In this document: piece by piece, positions 39,801 through 51,800 of the stretch
Position numbering within the stretch: the stretch's first letter is position 1
Layout of the letters: every line of letters starts with the position of its first letter
Notes under the pieces: model-generated
Seen by the model: the letters and a program-made list of their open reading frames with translations, nothing else
Databases searched by the model: none
What the model was told of the DNA's origin: nothing
Position numbers and translations under genes: made by a program
NCBI GenBank assembly: GCA_017506865.1
Contig: JAFCMP010000051.1
Span: 1 to 64,000, forward strand
Length of the DNA: 64,000 nucleotides
Reading direction: 5' to 3'
Origin: Tribonema minus
Lineage: Eukaryota; Sar; Xanthophyceae; Tribonematales; Tribonemataceae

Positions 39801-40885
39801 CGCGAGAACGGACTTGTGCGTGTGGCGCAGCAGCACGACGCTATCATTGGACTGCAACTCCAGCGGTAACTACAAAACCTGCCGAGCAATGCCTCATGCA
39901 GCGTCTGTGCGCTTGAACCTGGCGGCTCGCCTACAGAACCGCAGAAAAAGAGCGCATGTCTCATCGTGCGCAGGACGCGGCGGTGAGGTATGCAGGTATC
40001 GTAGCACAGCACCATCACGTGCTCGTAAGGTCGTTGCGCCCGCAATCATCCCTGAAGACAAGAGATCTGTATGCCTATGTATATACTTCTATATTTCTAT
40101 GCTCTCGTGCACAGGACCCGGCGGTGATCCGCGAGAGCGGGCTGTGCGTGTGGCGCAGCGGCGCGGCGCCGGCGCTGGACTGCAAGACCAGTGGAGCGCT
40201 GCTGCGCGGGCGCATGGCGCTGCTGTGGACAGGCGCGCCGCACGTTACGCCGGAGAAAACGGACGTCGCACGCAACTATGATCTTGTGGAGGCGGCGGGG
40301 CGGCTCGCGCGCACTGCAGTGCTCAGCAGCATCAGCGTCGCTCCCCCGGAGCAGCGGCAACAGCCGCAGGGGGCGGCGGCGGCGACCGGCGGCGGCGGCA
40401 GCGGCGGCAGCGGCGGCAGCGCGCAGCAACGGGACTGCAGCGCTGCGCTGGCGGCACACACCAACGGCAGCAGCAGCGCTGAACAAGGGGACGGCGAGGA
40501 GGCTCAGCGGCAGGTGGCGCTGGTGGCGGATGCTATCGGCGGCGGCGGCAGCGGCAGCGGCGCGCAGCAGCAGGGTGGCGGCGGTGCTGCGCTGGCGGCA
40601 CGTGCCAACGGCAGCAGCAGCGCTCAACAGGGTGACGATGAGGCTCAGCGGCAGGCGGCGCTGGTGGCAGGTCTCGCGGCGGCAGTGGCGGCGTCGTGCG
40701 AGATGCAGGAGCTGGAGGGCATGGCGGCGCTGCCGCGGCACGGGGAGCTCGCGCGCAAGTACTGCGGCGGGGGGTGGGGGGGGTACGCGCTGTACCTCTT
40801 TGGCAGCGCTCCACAGCGCGACGATTTCGTTGCAAGAGTGGAGGGCGCGTTGAGCATAGAGCCGTATCTGTCGTCGGTTGCGTAG
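36846..40885 (+). CDS. Cytidylyltransferase-like and GHMP-kinase fusion
   Basis: Three exons: 36846-37208, 38604-38912, 40115-40885; 480 residues with consistent phases. Residues 11-150 form a nucleotidyltransferase fold: VFVSGCYDILHGGH carries the HxGH signature (H23-H26), followed by TEDDKYSGVKRELC and LPKTLGYTPVSTS. Residues 155-480 look like a GHMP kinase: RVDFGGGWLDVP (substrate-side motif 1), GGGLGGSAA at 195-203 (ATP loop) and CGGGWGG at 441-447 (motif 3). The likely role is phosphorylating a sugar or polyol and activating it with a nucleotide; the substrate is unknown. Domain order and kinase type differ from bacterial HldE, where a PfkB kinase comes first. Intron 1 uses a GC donor (AAG then GCGAGT). 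Exon 3 contains an in-frame duplicated Gly/Ser/Ala-rich linker. Starting at residue 11 is possible. Confidence 0.85.
38090..38500 (+). repeat. Three acceptor-side copies of exon 2 (kinase fusion)
   Basis: Copies begin near 38094, 38279 and 38432, spaced 155-185 bp; the intact exon starts at 38604. Each repeats the exon start (VGAEYV, then the LPKTLGYTPVSTSQ region) and breaks off into shared intron sequence carrying TACTGAGCATCAT-like words. Confidence 0.9.
38970..39355 (+). repeat. Four donor-side copies of exon 2 (kinase fusion)
   Basis: The exon 2 end (AVQSELDLGVGWQ, donor GTATGT) recurs at about 38974-39032, 39101-39147, 39185-39222 and 39320-39358, with increasing divergence. Further copies of the flanking intron lie at about 39590-39690 and 39965-40055. 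Confidence 0.9.
39787..39870 (+). repeat. Acceptor-side copy of exon 3 (kinase fusion)
   Basis: Begins after a CAG acceptor with GACCCGGCAGTGATCCGCGA and follows the exon 3 start (DPAVIRESGLCVWR) for about 75 bp. A shorter, more diverged copy starts near 39971. The intact exon begins at 40115. Confidence 0.85.
40388..40680 (+). repeat. In-frame tandem duplication inside coding exon 3
   Basis: Two units of about 150 bp start near 40388 and 40538. Both encode a Gly/Ser run, then an Ala-rich stretch with NGSSSA and EAQRQ(V/A)ALVA. The duplication keeps the reading frame and expands the linker before GHMP motif 3. It shows the duplication process acting wholly within an exon. Confidence 0.85.
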
Positions 40886-41086
40886 GGTGCGTCAGGACGC
40901 GCCTTGCGGTGATTTTTGTTTAATGCACTTCTACTGAAGTTATGCTTTTTGCAGCGTTAAATGGCAGCAAATTGGTCATTGCATGCACGCACCCTACAGT
41001 ACTGTCAGGTGCTGTCTGTCGTCGACACGACACGAATATATATTGCGTTTTCCGATTTATTCCCCGCCGCACTCTCTGCCAGCAGC

Positions 41087-44002
41087 ATGTCTACAAAACG
41101 GAAAGCAGCTGGAGGCGAGGACGGGGCCAGCACGGAAGCTGCTGCAGGAGGTGAACCTTCGTCACGTTTCCCTTCCGCTGGCGCAGTGCAGTCCGATCGT
41201 GATGTTGTCGGGGTCGAGGCATTTGTCAAGCGTATGCGCGAGAAAGCCGAGTCCCGCGCCCTCAAGAACTACGAGCCTGTCCTCGAGGCCATGATGCGGC
41301 ATCTCGACGCCGCCCCACGATGGCAGTTTGCGCGTGAGGTGCAGGGCAAATACTACGACAAGCACGAGATCTGCTGGATGGTCGTGGGGTACGGGTGGAG
41401 CGGCAAGGTCGTGTCAGAACTGGTCATCTGGGATCAGAACTGGGGCACCGAAAATCTACGAGCATTCAGGCACGAGCCAATGCAGGCTGCCACGAGAGCA
41501 GCCATTGAGGGTACTTATTTTGATGACTGTCATCCTCCGGACGCTTTGATATGCGATGCGTCCTTGGTGGACGCAGTGAACGCGTTTGTGATGATCGCCA
41601 ACGCCTTTGAGAAAGCGAAGGACCTGGACTTGGCGGCCAAGCTTTCAACACACAAGGTTGCGGAGGCTCTGTGGCCCCTGGCGTTCATGATTGTGATAGC
41701 CGGGGGGGCGACGAGTCAGGACGATCTGCAAGGGGACCTCCTGAAGTGGTGCGAGGTGAGTGCTCAGGCTGCAGCATAATGATATCATATGCGTACGTAT
41801 GGACTTGTATTTATAAAGGCCCAAGGGAGGCCGGGTTGCCTATGCAATCGAAAAGCTTGCGTCAACGCAGCAGCCTAGTCTGCGCTGTGCCCTAGCAGCT
41901 TGGATACCGGCGCCGCAACACAGCCCAGCATTCGCGCTCCACGTGTGTACGCCATGACGCGCTCCGCCAACTCCCGCGCCAGCGATATGCTCAGCTCAAT
42001 GAGGATCTGACGCTTAGCTAACCCGGCCTTGCGTAACACATCATATGCGTACAATATGCAAGTAACTGCAAGCAAATGCCTGTTGGTTTCGCGCCTGATA
42101 GCAGGCCACGTCGCCGAAATTAATTTTTCTGAATCCACTACTACCAGACTAGTAGGTACTAGCTTCCTCATGACTATCGTATGCGATGTACACATTCTAT
42201 GAGCATGTAGTGGCCAGACATCATGCATTGTCTGAGCTACCTGCTGTGCTAATCACCTCTCTAGAACGGCTTCTAGTGGCAGGCGCCAATAGCTGTGTTG
42301 CACCATTGCTGACACCTACTTCGGAAGTACATGGGAGTACATTACAAGCGTACTGGCTAGCCATGTCTTTATCCACAGCACAGATTGTAGCAAGCTTACA
42401 CCATTCTTGCTCATGTATCGCCCATTGAATGTGATGTCATACGACTCTGGTGCATGACAAACTTCAATTGAATGATTTGTGAACCTGCTGCTTGTTAGTA
42501 TGAAATGGCCGATTCCTAACAAACCGCAGTTCTCTGGCTGGTTCAAGCTTAATGAATGGATTGCACTATAGCAGCTGGATTGTCAGTTGTCATACTTTCA
42601 GGGCGCATGCCAAGTCAGCTAAGCATCACTGCAGACCATGGCCAAAACGTAGCAATATCCAACACCAGCTGAAGTCATAGGCATCATGCTGGCAGCAAGC
42701 TTGCACACATGGCACGGCAACTACGCGGTCAGGCATTCAACTTGTGATGACGTTCGCCCTCAGTATAGTTCGAACTGCCTCTCTCCTTGCACAGCCCCCA
42801 GCGCACGGTGACACACTGGCGGGCGGCCAGTTTCTCATACACGATGCATACCTCATGAGCGCCAACGGCCGGAACACGCTGCATATGACAGGTATGTGTG
42901 CACATGGTCCAGAGGCTTAAGCAGTGGGTCCAGAGGCTTTTGAAGTGTAGATGTATACTTGACGGTGTACACTTGTCAGCGCAGCCTAGGCTGCTGCGTT
43001 GACGCAAGCACGACAAGCTTTTCGATTTGCATAGGTGACCCGGCCTCCCTTGGGCCTTTATAAGTACAAGTCCATACGTACACTTATCGAAAAGCCGAGG
43101 TGGCGGATGTCAAGCTTGCTACCAGGATCTACATGCATTTTGTGACGACATGAAAGTGTCTCAACAGGCAAATAGCATCACTGCTACGCGATGTCCTCAA
43201 GTGGTATGTCCGCCTGCACCACGTCCTCATCCACCTGTCTACCCCCTTTGGACTGCGCCATGTGAGTCATACCGCGCTTGTGTATTTCGCCAAGCTTTCT
43301 ATGGCAGCCAACACCATGAAATTCCGATGCGTATACTTACTTGAAGTACATATATATGCGCTTGCTCTCTACTTTCAAAGCAGCTGACACCATTGCCACT
43401 GCGTGCTATGCAGCATGATATGCTGCAAGCTGGCTGTATGCTGACTTGATGGGAGAAACTTGTGCCTGTGACAAATGATACTTGAAGTATTTCTTTTCCT
43501 GCTTATGGTACGAGTCGAGTCGAGTTCCAGGTTTCACACGTGTTACAAAGCAGTGCTTTGCATACAAATCCACGTAAGCGCCTCTTGTCATCTATCATTG
43601 CATACTTGGACAGACGAAAAGCATAAGGCACACCACATGCCCTCCCCCACTGCTTGCCGTGATCTGCCACTCCCTGCATATGCGGCAGAGGAGGGTCTGA
43701 GCTTGTACCACGGCACCTGCGAGGTATGGAACGCGTGCAAGCCTGATGATGATGACGATGATGAGCCCATCAAAACAGTCATGCGCAGAGACGGCAACCT
43801 GGTAATCCTCGACAAAGCTGGCAAAGAATTGTGGTCATCGGGCACGGCCGGGCACCCAGGCGCTTCCCTCGTCATCCAGGACGACGGTCAGCTGGCGATA
43901 TGCGCTGGCCACGGCACAAGCAGCAGCGATCAGCAGGGTGGTGCCAACCCCATCTGGTCGGCGCCAATTGGTGGCAGTGCTCAGGGCGAGAAGCGAGGGT
44001 AG
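41087..44002 (+). CDS. Novel N-terminal domain plus bulb-type lectin domain
   Basis: Exons 41087-41755, 42795-42891 and 43689-44002, all phases consistent; 359 residues. Residues 1-223 have a charged, Ala/Gly-rich start (STKRKAAGGEDG) and a region with GYGWSGKVVSELVIWDQNWG that I do not recognise. From residue 224 the protein follows a bulb-type (B-)lectin: GDTLAGGQFLIHDAYLMSAN, then LHMTEEGLSLYHG, VMRRDGNLVILD with WSSGT, and LVIQDDGQLAIC with PIWSA. These are three beta-prism strands of the QxDxNxVxY type, but no copy of the sugar-binding motif is complete, so binding may be altered or lost. A run of six Asp separates strands one and two. There is no clear signal peptide. It starts 201 bp after the kinase fusion stop on the same strand. 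Confidence 0.8.
41793..41960 (+). repeat. Dispersed repeat family, copy A
   Basis: Starts TACGTATGGACTTGTA, continues through AAGGCCCAAGGGAGGCC and matches the copy at 25231-25385 over about 150 bp. It lies in intron 1 of the lectin-domain gene. Its first 90 bases or so are matched in inverted orientation at 42974-43080. Confidence 0.75.
42974..43080 (-). repeat. Dispersed repeat family, copy B (inverted)
   Basis: The reverse complement matches copy A over about 95 bp with a handful of mismatches, a 1-bp and an 8-bp indel. It lies in intron 2 of the lectin-domain gene, so copies A and B bracket exon 2. Confidence 0.8.
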
Positions 44003-45560
44003 CGCTAATGACTCGGAGCCTGACGGCGGTAGCAGTGGTGACTTGAAGGGGAACGAACGCGTTGTGGAGACGTAAAGCACAGCCAGCGACAGCAGCGCTC
44101 GCAGTACGGTGTGAGGGCCTCCCAGAGGTCAACAGAGGCAGCCTGAGTGAGAGTGAGACCTTCAGGATCGGCAGCAGCGTCAGTGCTGAGCAAAGATGAC
44201 GTTACGTACGCTCCAGGGTCTTGCTCAGGGAGCAATGACGGCTCTGAGAGTGTTTGTGGGAGAAAGACAAGGCTCGGTGATTGCACGCGTAGAGTAATGT
44301 AGGTGCCTGCCATAGTCATACAGAGCGCCACGCACTTCTGGTCACCTATATATACGCAACAACCAATCGAGAAACGAGGCAGATTGAAGGGGCGCAGTAA
44401 GAGTCAGAGCAAACTGTGGTCACCAGCTGACACCTGCCTTACAGGTGTGTCGGAGTCTGTTGGTAAACTAAATGAAGCACATTTGTGTGAACAGGAGGTT
44501 GACAACTTAGGCACCCCATGCCATAACCAGTCATCATATGGGCTAACTTGTTTGTGTGCCACACAGAACTGCTTGAAATAGCATTCTGTATGCCCAGGTG
44601 TTTCCAATGTGATCGCATGCATCTCGGTACCTGTACACATTGCATCGACAACACCTGTGCGCTGCAATGCTGCAACACACACAGGGGGCGGCACCCCCCA
44701 AGCAATGAACTTGGCAGACATACTAGTAGACTTGGCATAGGTATGCATGTGCTGCCATTGCTTCATCGAGTAGGTGGTGCGCTTGGATCTGACGCGCCAC
44801 TCAATTCCTGCACATGCAATCAGTGAGCATTGGAGTTGCTGAGTGGGGCACCACTTTACATCACATGAATGTGCCTTCACTCATGCCGAATGAATCATAT
44901 GATCGGTGAGGGGAAACTGCATTGGCGAAGCAGGTGACAAATGCCACATACAAGCCTGAAGCACTTTCAGAGCTGTCAGCCTGGCGGACACTGTGTCATG
45001 CCCCACTTGCGGCGAGAGTCTGGTGCACTCTGAAGCTGAATGCTGGCGCAGTTGCACGACATTGTTGCGCAGACGTGACAACAGCGCGACATGCACCGTA
45101 AACACAATGCAAACATGACCGCAATGCACAACACTGCGCATTGCAATGATACATGATAAAGCCTGATGTGTCTATTACTTTGTCAGGCCATCTGAGTCTA
45201 GCCCCTGTGCCCCTGCCTGTGTGATTGTGCTCAATAGCTGTGATGTCTAACCCTTGTGGCACGCAGCGGCAATAAGCTGGTATACACATGCCTAACGAGC
45301 CCCCCCCCCCCCCCCCAAGTTTGCCTCAGGATCCGACAGCGCAGGCCGCCTGTGCCGAGCGCTATTCGCAGTTGAGACGACATTAAGCTGAGCCACAGCA
45401 CAGCAGCATGAGAGCTGTTCGTGCCGCTCTGGCTGCCAATGTCCACTATCTCACGAGATCACGCACGGTTTGCGCCCCCCTCTGCATGCGCATGCGAAAT
45501 GCACTCAACCTGTCCCCCCTCCTCCCCCCCAGAAATGGCGCTCAGCCCTGGCACAGCAGT
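44003..45560. other. Intergenic region between convergent genes
   Basis: Downstream of the lectin-domain gene (+) and of IspF (-). Apart from the poly-C tract at 45300-45316 I see no gene, RNA or mobile element here. Confidence 0.5.
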
Positions 45561-45800
45561 GTCAGCACACAACGTAGCACTTGATTGCGCGCTTCTCACG
45601 ATCAAAGCCCAGCCATGCGTGCGCACACACTGCACCGAACTTGCTGACAAAGCGCTGCACCAAAGTCGCAGCACTGCCCCATACCCAAGTGAAAAGAGTT
45701 CTGCCCCCGTCACCCACGCTGAGCCCTTGTAGAGCAGCGTGAGCACGACGTGCCACCCCATTGCGCGACTCTCGCGAACAAAGCCCAGCCATCCGTGCGC
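45560..45800 (-). repeat. Two copies of the IspF terminal exon end
   Basis: Segments near 45560-45645 and 45720-45815 repeat the 3' end of exon 3 (SVGESRAMECHVVLTLLYKG in the intact copy), at about 145 bp spacing. They lie beyond the real stop at 45855-45857, so they are either 3' UTR or past the transcript end. Confidence 0.85.
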
Positions 45801-45854
45801 GCGCGCGCTGCCCCAAAACCCATCGACGAAAGCGCCGCCACTTACGCTGAGCAC

Positions 45855-48800
45855 CTACGCCGACCCCTTGTAAAGGAGCGTCAACACGACGTGGCACTCC
45901 ATCGCGCGGCTCTCGCCTACCGAGTCCACGAGTTCGTGCGTGCGCGCTTTGACGTTGACGCGCCCCGGCGGCGCATGTAGCAGGCGTGCGATGTTATCGG
46001 CCATCGCCGGCTTTATGTCGCGCACTTTCGGGCGCTGCAGGATAAGGGTGACGTCGACGTTGCCGATTTCGTAGCCGCGCCCCGCCATGCGTCTGTAGGC
46101 CTGGTACATCGATGAAATAAAGAACGCATGAACAAGGGAATGAGTGCATGAACGAATGAATGAGCGAATTAATGAATGAACAAATTGATGGATGAATGGA
46201 TCATCAGATAAATGTGAGCGCCCGTGACCAACTGATAAAAGTGAGCGCCCGCAGGCCTCACATAGGTACATGAAAGTCATGGAAGACGAATGCGAGAGTG
46301 AACTGATGAACGTGAGAGCAAGGGTGACGTCCACATTGACGAACTCGTAGCCGCGCCCCGCCGTGCGCCTGTAGGCCTGGCACATGAATGAATTCATGGA
46401 TGATTTGGGGAAATTGATGAACGTGAGCACCTGCAGGCCTTAGGTCGTGATATATGAAATGACTGCACAAGATTATTGACAAAATATGCATAATATGTGA
46501 GCGCCTGCAGGCCTCAGGTTGGAACATGAAGGTCATTCAGGAGTAATGGAAGAGTGATCTGATGAATGTGAGAGCAAAAGTGACGTCCACATTAACGAAC
46601 TCGTAGCCGCGCCCCGCCATGCGCCTGTAGGCCTGGCACATGAATGAATTCATGGATGATTTGGGGAATTTGATGAACGTGAGCGCCTGCAGGCCTTAGG
46701 TCGTGATATATGAAATGACTGCACGAAGTTATTGACAAAATATGCATAATATGTGAGCGCCTGCAGGCCTCAGGTTGGTACATGAAGGTCATTCCGGAGT
46801 AATGGAAGAGTGAACTGATGAATGTGAGAGGGTGACGTCCACGTTGCCAATATAATGTACCGCCTGCCGGCCGCAGGTCGATACATGAAAGTCATGGACG
46901 ACAAATGCAATGAATGCGAAAGTGAACTGATGAATGTGAGAGGGTAAAGTCCACGTTACCAAACTCGTAGCTGCGCTTCGCCATGCGCCGGTAGGCCTGA
47001 ATGAGTGCAGGAATGAATGATTGAATGAACGAATTGATCAATCGATGGATGTGAGCGCCTGCAGGCCTCAGGTTGGTACATGAGGGTCATGTCTCAGGAT
47101 TAATTAACAAATTAATGAACACAAGAATATGTTAGGGTGACGTCCGCATTGCCAATCTCGCAGCCGCGCCCTGCCATGCGCCTGTAGGCCTCAACGTGAA
47201 TGAATGCATGCATGAATGCATGGACGAATTGATCAACTGATGAATGTGAGCGCCTGCCGGCCTAGGTCATTACATGAACGCCATTGCAGACGGATGAGAT
47301 GAATGCGAAAGTGAACTCTTGAATGTGATGGGTGATGTCCACGTTGCCGATTCTGTAGCCGCGCCCCGCCATGCGCCTGAAGGTCTCTACATGAATGAGT
47401 TCATGGATGATTAGGGAGAATTGATAAATATGAGTGCCTGCAGGCCTCAGGCCATGGTACACGAAGCACTGTACAAAATTATTGACAAAATATGCTAAGA
47501 ATGTGAGCGCCTGCAGGTCTCGTCAGCCTTGCGTGCTCACTACAACCAACCCCACACTACAGGCCCGTTCGGTCTACTGCTGCAGCTGCTGAGAACAACC
47601 ACAGCCACCGAGTACCCTGCCTCATCTGCTTTGAGCACTGCTGCATCTGGTGAGCAGTGAGCACTGCTGCAAATGCAGGCTTAGCAGATGAAGCAGTGCT
47701 CAGCACCAGCACCGCAACATTCACCCAAACCCCAGAGCACAGCACATGCAGCAGTGCTCCACTCAGCACATGCAGCAGAGCTCAGCAGCAGGCGTGCCAG
47801 TACTCAGTGGCTGAGGCAGTTCTCAGCGGCCGCGAGGCAGCGGTCAGTGACGGAGGCAGCTTGTTTGCCCATCGCATGTCACGCTGCTGCTCACCTCCTC
47901 CATAAAAATGCTGCTGTCAGAGCCGCTCCACTGCGGGTCGTTATCGGGGAACAGCTGTCCGATGTCGGGCATGCACAGCGCGCCCAGTATCGCGTCGACG
48001 ACGCTGTGGTAGATGACGTCGCCGTCGCTGTGCGCCTCCGCCCCCTTCTCAAAGGGGATGTCCACGCCGCCTATTACGAGCTTCTTGCCCTCGGCGAGGC
48101 GGTGAATGTCGTAGCCGTGGCCGATGCGCACCGGCAGGTCCTGTCGGCACGGCGGCGACAATAGCGTGGAGGAGGTTCATGTGCAATATTCATTGTGAAG
48201 ACACTACAAGTAGTACTTGGAAGTGTACAAAGTCTGTAGATCTATTGAAACGGTGGATGTCGTAGCCATGGCCGATGCGCACCGGCAGGTCCTGCCGCGT
48301 GCAGCAGTGTCGAGCATACATTGGTTGATGCATGTACGCTGACGTATACATGTATGTACACGATGTAGACTAGTATTCAAGCACAGCTGTACGCTTCTTG
48401 CCCTCGGCGAGGCGGTGGATGTCGTAGCCATGGCCGATGCGCACCGGCAGGTCCTGTCAGAATGGCATGTACAGATGGTTGATTCAGTGTATACATGTAC
48501 TTGAAGTACAGGAAATGGTATTGAAGCACATATATATGCTTGTGTATGCATACAAAGCGGTGGATGTCGTAACCGTGCCCGATGCGCACCGGCAGGTCCT
48601 GTCGGCACGGCGGCGACAATAGCGTAGAGGTGGTTCATGTGCAATGTGTAATGTTGAGACACTTCCAGTAGGTATTTGGAAGTGTACAAAGTCTGTAGAT
48701 CTATGAAGCGGTGGATGTCATAGCCGTGGCCGATGCGCATCGGCAGGTCCTGCAGCACACAGCAGCGCCGCGCATACGTGTGTACACGTGTGGTTGATAT

Positions 48801-51800
48801 GTGCACTTGAAGTATGATACTTCTATAGGAGCATGTATGTGGAGGACTTCGTATGCAACCATACAAATAGTTGTGGTTCTGTAGTACTTCGAATTTATAC
48901 AAGGCGGTGGACGTCGTAGCCGTGCCCGATGTGCACCGGCAAGTCCTGCCAGAGCGTAGATGTAGATGATATGCATTCAACTGTCAATATTAGCAACATA
49001 CCTCAAAGTAAACGAATTAGGTTTTCAGAAGTGTATAAAGTCTGTAGATTATGAGCGATGAATGTCGTAGCCGTGCCCGATGCGCACCGGCAGGTCCTGT
49101 CAGCGCGGAGCATACATATGGTGGTCAGTGCTCTCATGCATGGCAGTGTAGAAGTACAAGGTTCAGTATGCAAGCATACACATAGATGTGGTTCTGAAGT
49201 ACACAGTGCGGTGGATGTCGTAGCCATGGCCGATGCGCACCGGCAGGTCCTGTGCGCACAGCTGTTAGAGTATACACTTGATGTGTACTTGTGCATACAT
49301 GTAAACAGAGTATGTATGCAGTGAGCATGTGGCCGATGCGCACCGGCAGGTCCTGCAACGCGCAGCAGTGTCCAGCATACATATAGTTGATGTGTGTTAC
49401 GATACGCAAAGCATACACGATGGCAAATGTACGCTTCTTGCCCGCGGCGAGGCGGTGGATATCGTAGCCATGGCCGATGCGCACCGGCAGTTCCTGTCGA
49501 GAACGTGAAGGTGGTTGGTACATGTACTTCGGAGGTATTACACTTCAGGGTACATATACATAGTACTCAAGCACATACGTAAGCTTGTGTAAGTATACAA
49601 AACGTTGGATGTTGTAGCCGTACAACATACACAAATCAGGTTTCAGAGGTGTACAGAGTCTGTAGATTTGTGAGCGGTGGATGTCGTAGCCGTGTCCGAT
49701 GCGCACTGGCAGGTCCTGTCAGAATGGCAGCCGCGAAAGTGTCCAGGTGGTTGACTAAGCATTTGTGTAGGCAGAATGTAGTACTCAAGCGTATGTACTT
49801 CGAAGTATTCGCCTGTGAAGTATACATGAAGGGGATGGCTTAGCCGTGGCCCATGCCCACCAACAGGCCCTGTGCGCACAGCCATCATATGGAAGTAATG
49901 TGTATGTGTACATCACATCTAGAGAGTATGAACACAGAGTTCGCGACCAATGTACATCAGCAGGTCCTGCACAGCATGAGGGAGGATAGAGGTGGTTTTG
50001 TATGTGTACATACATACCGAATACGAATTGCTAATGTATTTCTGAAGCACCAAAGAAAAACTTACTCTGAAATACGGAGTGTATGCTCAAGGCCGGCCTG
50101 CATGCATTGCAACATATACACTTCCAAACCCCCACTTTTTCTGGAGTATAAGGCTCGATGCGAACCAGAGGGCGCTGTGCCCATGGCAGCCAGAGCATAG
50201 AAGATGTGTGGTATATGTGTGTGTGTGTGTATACAGGAATCCAAACCTGAAATTACAAATACGTACTTGAAGCGTGCATATTCGGAAATAGAACAACTAA
50301 TCACCACGGTATAGTGATTGGCCTCGTTTGCCCGGCCGTAGCACGGCGAAACGGAGCTGATCTCAAGGGTTGACCCTCATGAGCCAGCCCATACTGGCAT
50401 GACGAGGTAGGCATATCTACTGCTTCTTGTGGATGCTCGTTGTCAGTGACCTGACTACTGGAGCTCGCGTGAGATGACACTAGTTGCAATGATTAAGTAC
50501 GCAATGAGCCAAATGTTGAAGTTTGCCATGCGGCGCAACACACTGGATGTGACTGCATCCAGTGACTGGATGTCATTGCACTGCACAGGCAGGTCCTCGG
50601 GTTAGGTCTGGGCAAGAATTAGCAGCAGATTTTGAAGCAGCAGATTTTGAAATGAAGTTGGGGTTAGTATTGATTCATCACATGCCAGTGCTTTCCAATA
50701 GCAAAAGCGATTGGTTCCCCGCGCCGCGTGCATGTGCAAGCATGGTCGCAGCGACTACGGCTCAAGTTAGCGCTCTTGGATGTCATGTTGTAGGTTGGGA
50801 AACTGTTTTGCCGGGGTTTGATTGTGCGAGGGAGAGGCGCAGGCGAGTGTACTGGCCAACTGGTTGGGAAAGTCTGACCAGGTAGTGCGCATACCTTATC
50901 AGTTGAAGTGCACCTGTCTCTTTGAACAATGCGATTCACTCCCCACTGACTCAAGCAGCGCTCAGACCCCCCTATTTGAAGTATGGGGCTATCTCATGTA
51001 CGAGCCTGCGCCTCAAAAGTGACTAATGTAGCACATGCATGCGGGCCCATGCTGTATGAGGTGTGCGTGTGGGGGGGGGGGGATCGGGTTGCTTCAGCCT
51101 GCAGTGGGTTTGAGCATTTTGTGTGCTGGTGTTGGTACGACAACATTAGTGCTAGGCTCATGAGAAGTGGACTTGCTGCTGCCCAAGCCATGGCAGGCAG
51201 GCAGGGCGGCCACATGCTTGCAGGCTGAGCCTTGTGACAGCAACCGGTTTGCAACCACGTTCATTGACCCAGAGCGCCACAGCCAGGTCACTAGATTCAA
51301 GGTTTGTATGGGTATGGTGGTCACACGCTGGCACATCAGCGCATTTGCGGATGCTGCAAGCCCATGAAATACTGCAAGATGGGAAGCCACGCACAGAGTC
51401 TCCCATCTTTGTTCATGCTCTTGAACATTTGCAGATGATGAGTCGCTGAAGGCACAGCGTCATGGAATGTTTCAGGCGCTGACATGCAGCCGTGGCTGGA
51501 CCAGCAAGTTGCACTGTGACATGCTCTTGTGAGCAGATTCGGCACTCAGATTCCGCAACTGGAAGTACGTGCATGATTTCACACATACACGTGCGCACGC
51601 AGTCTGTGCTGCACCTTTTTGTGCTCAGAATTAGGCCACTTACCCCCGATTCTGCCGCCAGCATGTGCAATTGCCGCTGCTGCGCGCCTCCCCCTCTAGT
51701 CCGCAACCAAGCATGTTGTCCTATGCTGGTGTTGATGATGCCTGGCGACCCCACAAACCCGTGCACGAGGCATGAAATGCACGCCGAAGCCACGAAAGCT

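Noticed and set aside
40097-40741. Minus-strand 214-codon frame
   Set aside because: Shadow of the GC-rich exon 3 of the kinase fusion; Arg/Ala-rich with no signature.
41793-43080. Large transposon bounded by 95-bp inverted repeats
   Set aside because: The interval contains a coding exon of the lectin gene, and solo copies of the same repeat occur at 25231 and 60183, so two independent insertions in opposite orientation are simpler.
48249-49975. CRISPR-like array of regularly spaced repeats
   Set aside because: The repeats are diverged exon 2 fragments in a eukaryotic intron, with spacers sharing intron sequence rather than being unique.
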